From contig JAIOJX010000005.1 of NCBI GenBank assembly GCA_022376925.1, positions 9,886,501-9,950,500 of the forward strand: a DNA stretch of 64,000 nucleotides. The letters are read 5' to 3'. This DNA is from Tragulus kanchil. Taxonomy: Eukaryota; Chordata; Mammalia; Artiodactyla; Tragulidae. This document shows positions 58,308 through 64,000 of this stretch, piece after piece. The notes under the pieces were generated by a model. That model worked only from the letters and a program-made list of their open reading frames with translations, searched no databases and was not told the origin of the DNA. Each line of letters opens with the position of its first letter. The first letter of the stretch is position 1. Position numbers and translations under genes: made by a program.

Positions 58308-58991
58308 AAGCAGTGACAAAGAAAAAAATCTAAACTCCTGAACTTTACCATCTCCAGGCTGCTGATTTGTTCCTTTTCTTGTTTAGAATGAATTTTGGGG
58401 GATATAAATCCCTGGAGTTAATTTTTTAAAATCCAGAGATCATCATTCAGTGTGTATAAGAGGAAAACCTCATAGTCTGGGCATCTCGGCAAAAGGCTAC
58501 AGCCTAAGAAGAAGAAGAAGGATGTTGTTGGTGGTCAGTCACTAAGGTGACTCTTTGTGACCCCATGGACTGCAGCGTGCCTGGTTTGCCTGTCAAGTGG
58601 GTAATATGTGCAGGGAGACCGACCTAACCCTTTTGGTATTTTGTGCAAACATTTCTTAGGCTCAAGATAAACACATTGATTTTTATGTCTCATTGTATGC
58701 CATTTTGTTCTTTTAACATCAGCAGAATGATCCCTAATTTTAATACATGTAACTTATTTGGCCATTCATAATCAAGAGAGGGAGTTTTTCGATCTAGAAA
58801 ATACTGAGTTGAAGTTTCAAAGTCAAGTTGAGTCATTCATTTCCCAGATCCCTTCCACCACAGTTCAGTGGTGAACTGTGTCAATAAAGTTTTGAGTATG
58901 ATAGTTTTAAAAAATCAGATGAAACTACTGGGAAGATAATAAACAGTAATTATGTATTGGGATTCGTTAGGGCCTTTGGATTTTGTAGTCA

Positions 58992-59637
58992 AGGTACTGA
59001 AGCCAATGACAAGTGTACTGGTATGAGTTAAATTAATAATTGGTACTGATAAAGTAATTTGGAGAAAGGTTTTGAGCATATTAATATATTCTGATGATAG
59101 TCTAGAGGGGAGAATATACAAAACCCCCCAAAGATGGGTCCACATGCATCACAGGAAAACACAGTGTAGTTTGATGATGAAACTCAGTTGTGCCTATCAT
59201 ATTCGTGAGATGGTCATCAAGGCTGTGGAACTGATGGTCTCATTTGCAGGGCTGGAGCCACAGACCCTCTTGGACTAGATGTTGGCAGATTTCACCTTCC
59301 CAGGTGTGTGTGGGAATGTACACAGAGGAGAATGAGCTAAGAACAAGGCCACAACAGTACTTCTAGGGGTTCACACGTGAGAATAAAAATGAAAAAGAAC
59401 AGGAAACCCACACTACTTGGCTGACAGCTGTGCCAGGGCATGGCTGGCAGGAGGGGGAGGAATTAATTGCAAAAAAGGAGCTAAGAAGTCTGTAGAAGTT
59501 TAGGAAGGAAGCATTTAGCAGAATCCTGGAATTTTAAAAGTGCAAGGCATCCTCAAGATCATCTGGAGATTCCGTTGGAATTAATGAGGCTAAATTAAGT
59601 TGGGGAAACTTGAGAAAAAAGGCAAAAAAAAAAAAAA
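58992..59637. other. Mostly unassigned stretch
   Basis: Unique. About 59520-59600 ('gcatcctcaagatcatctgg') resembles the same kind of old mammalian repeat as near 45100. Ends in an A17 run (about 59623-59640), where duplication 17 begins. Confidence 0.45.
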
Positions 59638-60025
59638 AAAACCCACCCTCTGAATGAGACTATTTAATAAAGCTTTATTGAACAAATAGAAACAGCATTG
59701 GTTCTATCCCAGTATCCTAAAGTGCTAGACTAGGAGTCCTCTTGCAACGTTTAAGCCAAGATCTTCTATGAATCAAGAACTAAGCTTCTGAGAAGTGACT
59801 TCATAAATTGTCTTTTGATAGCCTAGCTCAGCATTACTTATACCATATTGGTAGCCTCATTGGATTCAAATTGATGAAATTGCATAAAATAGTATCATTT
59901 TTAGGTTCTGATATGACTTTAATCTGATGCAGCTCTTTGGATTTATACAGCCCTTAAAATCATGGGAAAATTGAGTTATGCGTTGTTTTATATAATTATG
60001 GTAAAATGTATATAGCCAGTTAATG

Positions 60026-60232
60026 AGATTCCCTGGTGGCTTCGAGACAAAAGGCACACCTGCCAATGCAAGAGATGTGGGTTCAGTGCCCAGATCTGGA
60101 AGATATTTGGAGAAGAAAATGGTAACCCACTCCAATATTGTTGCCTGGAAAATCCATGCACATAAGGATCCTGGTGGACTACAGTCCATGGGTCCATAGA
60201 AGAGTCAAACATGACTTAGCGCCTAAACAATA
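60026..60232 (+). mobile_element. Bov-A/Bov-tA-type SINE (first copy)
   Basis: 'gagattccctggtggcttcg' to 'aacatgacttagcgcctaaa' and a 'caataacaac' tail. The tRNA-like head is altered ('cttcgagacaaaag'). Confidence 0.87.
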
Positions 60233-61122
60233 ACAACACCGATGTTGGTGAGCAGATACATGCTTCTGTGTCTACTCTTCTATTTCCAGACAACTGATTT
60301 ACTGACAAACAAATATTTTCATTGCTCATTGGTTTATAGTCCTTCTTAGCAATTTATGACAATATAATGAAAACGCGATCTTAGGAACAAAAAGCACACA
60401 TAAAATTCTTCATTTTTATGTGCTGGAAAGTGGAGTGTATAACTAGGCTAAAACAGAAGCTGACCAAGAAGCACATTTTTAAAAAAGAGATGGACATACA
60501 AGCATCAAGAAAAGTAACAGTATTAGAGGTGACCTGCCTGATGCAAATAATTCCAGCAAACCTGGAAAACGTTTGCCTTGTTTTGCTCAATCTACAATGC
60601 CACCAGCTGTAGGATGTACCAGTATTTTATCTGCCACCAAAAAGAACAACCCAATTAAACTATGACAGAACGCATTTGAATCAGCTCAATTGTAAGATGC
60701 ATCCTATTTTCTCAAGTGTTAAAATGTTGTTTGTAAAACCCACCCTCTGAATGAGACTATTTAATAAAGCTTTATTGAACAAATAGAAACAGCATTGGTT
60801 CTATCCCAGTATCCTAAAGTGCTAGACTAGGAGTCCTCTTGCAACGTTTAAGCCAAGATCTTCTATGAATCAAGAACTAAGCTTCTGAGAAGTGACTTCA
60901 TAAATTGTCTTTTGATAGCCTAGCTCAGCATTACTTATACCATATTGGTAGCCTCATTGGATTCAAATTGATGAAATTGCATAAAATAGTATCATTTTTA
61001 GGTTCTGATATGACTTTAATCTGATGCAGCTCTTTGGATTTATACAGCCCTTAAAATCATGGGAAAATTGAGTTATGCGTTGTTTTATATAATTATGGTA
61101 AAATGTATATAGCCAGTTAATG

Positions 61123-61329
61123 AGATTCCCTGGTGGCTTCGAGACAAAAGGCACACCTGCCAATGCAAGAGATGTGGGTTCAGTGCCCAGATCTGGAAGA
61201 TATTTGGAGAAGAAAATGGTAACCCACTCCAATATTGTTGCCTGGAAAATCCATGCACATAAGGATCCTGGTGGACTACAGTCCATGGGTCCATAGAAGA
61301 GTCAAACATGACTTAGCGCCTAAACAATA
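61123..61329 (+). mobile_element. Bov-A/Bov-tA-type SINE (duplicate copy)
   Basis: Second copy of 60026-60232. Confidence 0.87.
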
Positions 61330-62064
61330 ACAACACCGATGTTGGTGAGCAGATACATGCTTCTGTGTCTACTCTTCTATTTCCAGACAACTGATTTACT
61401 GACAAACAAATATTTTCATTGCTCATTGGTTTATAGTCCTTCTTAGCAATTTATGACAATATAATGAAAACGCGATCTTAGGAACAAAAAGCACACATAA
61501 AATTCTTCATTTTTATGTGCTGGAAAGTGGAGTGTATAACTAGGCTAAAACAGAAGCTGACCAAGAAGCACATTTTTAAAAAAGAGATGGACATACAAGC
61601 ATCAAGAAAAGTAACAGTATTAGAGGTGACCTGCCTGATGCAAATAATTCCAGCAAACCTGGAAAACGTTTGCCTTGTTTTGCTCAATCTACAATGCCAC
61701 CAGCTGTAGGATGTACCAGTATTTTATCTGCCACCAAAAAGAACAACCCAATTAAACTATGACAGAACGCATTTGAATCAGCTCAATTGTAAGATGCATC
61801 CTATTTTCTCAAGTGTTAAAATGTTGTTTGTAAACTGCATGTCGTGAAATTAATGAAATACGATATTTCAAGTTTAACCACACAAGAATTGACTACCTCT
61901 CTAACCTTGATGATCTTCCCAGTGAGAGGCCCTCCCATCTGAGATCTTCACCTCTTATTCTCAGAGGAGAGCTATTTAAAGTGACCTCAAGTTTATTTGT
62001 TTTTTTCCCTTGCAAAAAGAAAGTCCGTTAAATCCATTCTCTGCTCTTGGATGATAAGAACGGC

Positions 62065-64000
62065 AAAATAAAAATCACATGTGAAGATATCTTATATATG
62101 CAGCTCTTTTTTTTAGGGAGGAGGAGACATTCCATAGTGTTACAAAGACGAGCTCACATATTGAAATATCAGGCCGCCCTTTCAATGCTTATGTTTCAAA
62201 TTGTGAGCTGTTGACGAGCTGCACTGTCTTTTCTATGCTCTGTTGAGCTCGATTCTGTTGGGTCCCCTTATTTGATCACTTCTTGGGGTGTTCTCTTATT
62301 TGAAAGTTGTCTGTGTCAACCCTGCCACACGCAATAATTCTCGGAACTCTGGTCCCTGGAGCCAGGAGTGGAGCCCCAGAGCTGGGATGGGTGTAGGGAT
62401 TTACCGGGCTGGCGTCTCCTTCCCATGTCTTCCCTTCCTCCCCTGCACCTGCACTACTGACCAGGCCCACCACCTTTCCAGGAACTTTGTTAAAAAATAT
62501 TATCCTAATTTACATGGTGATTGCTTAAGCATTGGGCATAAGAACAGTCACTATTTCATATGCTCTTCATAGTGTCACCCCTGTTATCCTCAACGTATGT
62601 ATCAAAAAATAATTTTTCTTTTTGGGTATATTTATGGTTATTCAGATTTTGGCTTTTTAACATCTGGGGGTTAATTTGAGCGTAAATCTATTAAGTTCTC
62701 TTGTTAAGTCAGAAAATTTTACCTTGGAGGAAATGACTCATCTGTGCTCTTGAAATCACACTTGGAATTCCTCAATTAACACGTTAGATGGAAGTTATGT
62801 AACAATGCTTTGAGGGGGTGTCCAACTCTTCAACTTCTTTTCTAAATGCGTCTCATCTTAGGTGATCTGGTCAAAGGGCCTCAAATGTTTCCCTTTTCTA
62901 AAAGCACGAAACACTTGTGTGGCTTGAAATTTGGGCTCGCATGCTCTCAAGCAACCGTGGCCGGCCCCCCGCCGCAGCCTCTTGGTCCGCCTTCCATTCA
63001 TACCTCAATCCCCAGCTTGTGCCCCATGGGGTCATTCTCTGAAAGACACCAGTGACTTACCGTCAAATCTTCTTTTCTCTCCTCTAAGCTCAGTACCATT
63101 TGTTGGCTACAGTTCCATCCTTTTCATCATACTGCAAAAAAATAAAAATCACATGTGAAGATATCTTATATATGCAGCTCTTTTTTTTAGGGAGGAGGAG
63201 ACATTCCATAGTGTTACAAAGACGAGCTCACATATTGAAATATCAGGCCGCCCTTTCAATGCTTATGTTTCAAATTGTGAGCTGTTGACGAGCTGCACTG
63301 TCTTTTCTATGCTCTGTTGAGCTCGATTCTGTTGGGTCCCCTTATTTGATCACTTCTTGGGGTGTTCTCTTATTTGAAAGTTGTCTGTGTCAACCCTGCC
63401 ACACGCAATAATTCTCGGAACTCTGGTCCCTGGAGCCAGGAGTGGAGCCCCAGAGCTGGGATGGGTGTAGGGGATTTACCGGGCTGGCGTCTCCTTCCCA
63501 TGTCTTCCCTTCCTCCCCTGCACCTGCACTACTGACCAGGCCCACCACCTTTCCAGGAACTTTGTTAAAAAATATTATCCTAATTTACATGGTGATTGCT
63601 TAAGCATTGGGCATAAGAACAGTCACTATTTCATATGCTCTTCATAGTGTCACCCCTGTTATCCTCAACGTATGTATCAAAAAATAATTTTTCTTTTTGG
63701 GTATATTTATGGTTATTCAGATTTTGGCTTTTTAACATCTGGGGGTTAATTTGAGCGTAAATCTATTAAGTTCTCTTGTTAAGTCAGAAAATTTTACCTT
63801 GGAGGAAATGACTCATCTGTGCTCTTGAAATCACACTTGGAATTCCTCAATTAACACGTTAGATGGAAGTTATGTAACAATGCTTTGAGGGGGTGTCCAA
63901 CTCTTCAACTTCTTTTCTAAATGCGTCTCATCTTAGGTGATCTGGTCAAAGGGCCTCAAATGTTTCCCTTTTCTAAAAGCACGAAACACTTGTGTGGCTT
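62065..64000. repeat. Direct duplication 18 (62065 onward and 63139-64000, cut by window)
   Basis: Offset 1074-1075. The second copy runs off the window at a point matching about 62925. The text just before it (63124-63138, 'ttcatcatactgc') looks like a damaged form of the genuine left flank at 62050-62064 ('gatgataagaacggc'). One G differs near 62396/63471. No repeat element or gene recognised in the unit. Confidence 0.96.

Larger units (their letters stand above)
56813..58991. repeat. Direct duplication 16 (56813-57894 and 57895-58991)
   Basis: Copies abut exactly with 'gtca(tc)' shared at the join. Offset 1082. The one clear difference is close to the end: the first copy lacks about 11 bases near 57860 ('gataatgaatattggg') that the second has near 58940. 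Contains a MIR and a SINE fragment. The preceding 56551-56812 is unassigned. Confidence 0.97.
59638..61834. repeat. Direct duplication 17 (59638-60734 and 60735-61834)
   Basis: Copies abut at an A run ('tttgtaaaacccaccctctg'). Offset 1097, with no other difference that I noticed. The frames at 59866-60189 and 60381-60590 recur at 60963-61286 and 61478-61687. Contains a Bov-type SINE. Confidence 0.97.

Noticed and set aside
59072..59278. 68-codon plus-strand frame with some protein-like stretches.
   Set aside because: No splice signals or recognised family. Too short to support alone.
1..64000. A satellite array or new tandem-repeat family with a 1.1 kb period.
   Set aside because: The units are not related to each other. 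Each duplicates only its own local sequence, so there is no common repeat unit.
1..64000. CRISPR arrays, prokaryotic operons, ribosome binding sites or phage genes.
   Set aside because: Repeat content is that of a ruminant nuclear genome. No short regularly spaced repeats or dense coding are present.

Overview
This is ruminant nuclear DNA. The evidence is the interspersed-repeat content: many Bov-A/Bov-tA-type SINEs, fragments of the BovB (RTE) LINE, CHR-type tRNA-derived SINEs of cetartiodactyls, and old mammalian repeats (MIR, L2, L1 ends, an LTR, a hAT-like fossil). I cannot name the species or locus. There is no complete gene, no rRNA or functional tRNA gene, no CRISPR array and nothing bacterial. 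The open frames present are short, and most run through repeats. The window reads as intergenic or deep intronic sequence. Two short stretches look like possible exons: 29437-29614 on the minus strand (fairly good) and 1134-1187 on the plus strand (weak).

The dominant structure is eighteen near-identical direct duplications, each with a copy-to-copy offset of about 1.07 to 1.2 kb, scattered from end to end. Offsets read by eye are 1136, 1128, 1103, 1082, 1085, 1070, 1122, 1090, 1106, 1086, 1205, 1112, 1065, 1090, 1108, 1082, 1097 and 1074. The duplicated sequences are unrelated to one another; only the length is shared. Copies abut exactly or are separated by short spacers. Several spacers look like error-filled versions of the adjacent unique flank. 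Differences between copies often sit near copy ends or in homopolymers. Real duplication would have to act about every 3 kb at one fixed size and almost zero age, so I judge these to be assembly artefacts: overlaps of adjoining pieces kept twice instead of merged. Removing the extra copies leaves about 44 to 45 kb of unique sequence.

Layout. 1-3898: a three-copy overlap chain carrying L2. 4188-6326: duplicated L2 plus MIR. 6327-11762: unduplicated, with MIR, SINEs and a BovB fragment that still encodes the C-terminal end of the BovB protein. 11763-24792: five duplications (MIR, L2, SINEs). 24798-29150: SINE-rich, with a duplicated L1 end. 29150-30651: unique, with the candidate exon. 30652-48286: duplications including an LTR invaded by a SINE (33290-35695). 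48287-56812: the longest unduplicated stretch, with L2, L1 ends, a hAT-like fossil and SINEs. 56813-64000: three further duplications, the last cut by the window end.

I found no new biological system. The finding that matters is the duplication pattern, which would mislead gene counts, copy-number calls and repeat statistics. All alignments here were done by eye; boundaries are good to a few bases for duplications and to about 10-30 bases for old repeats.
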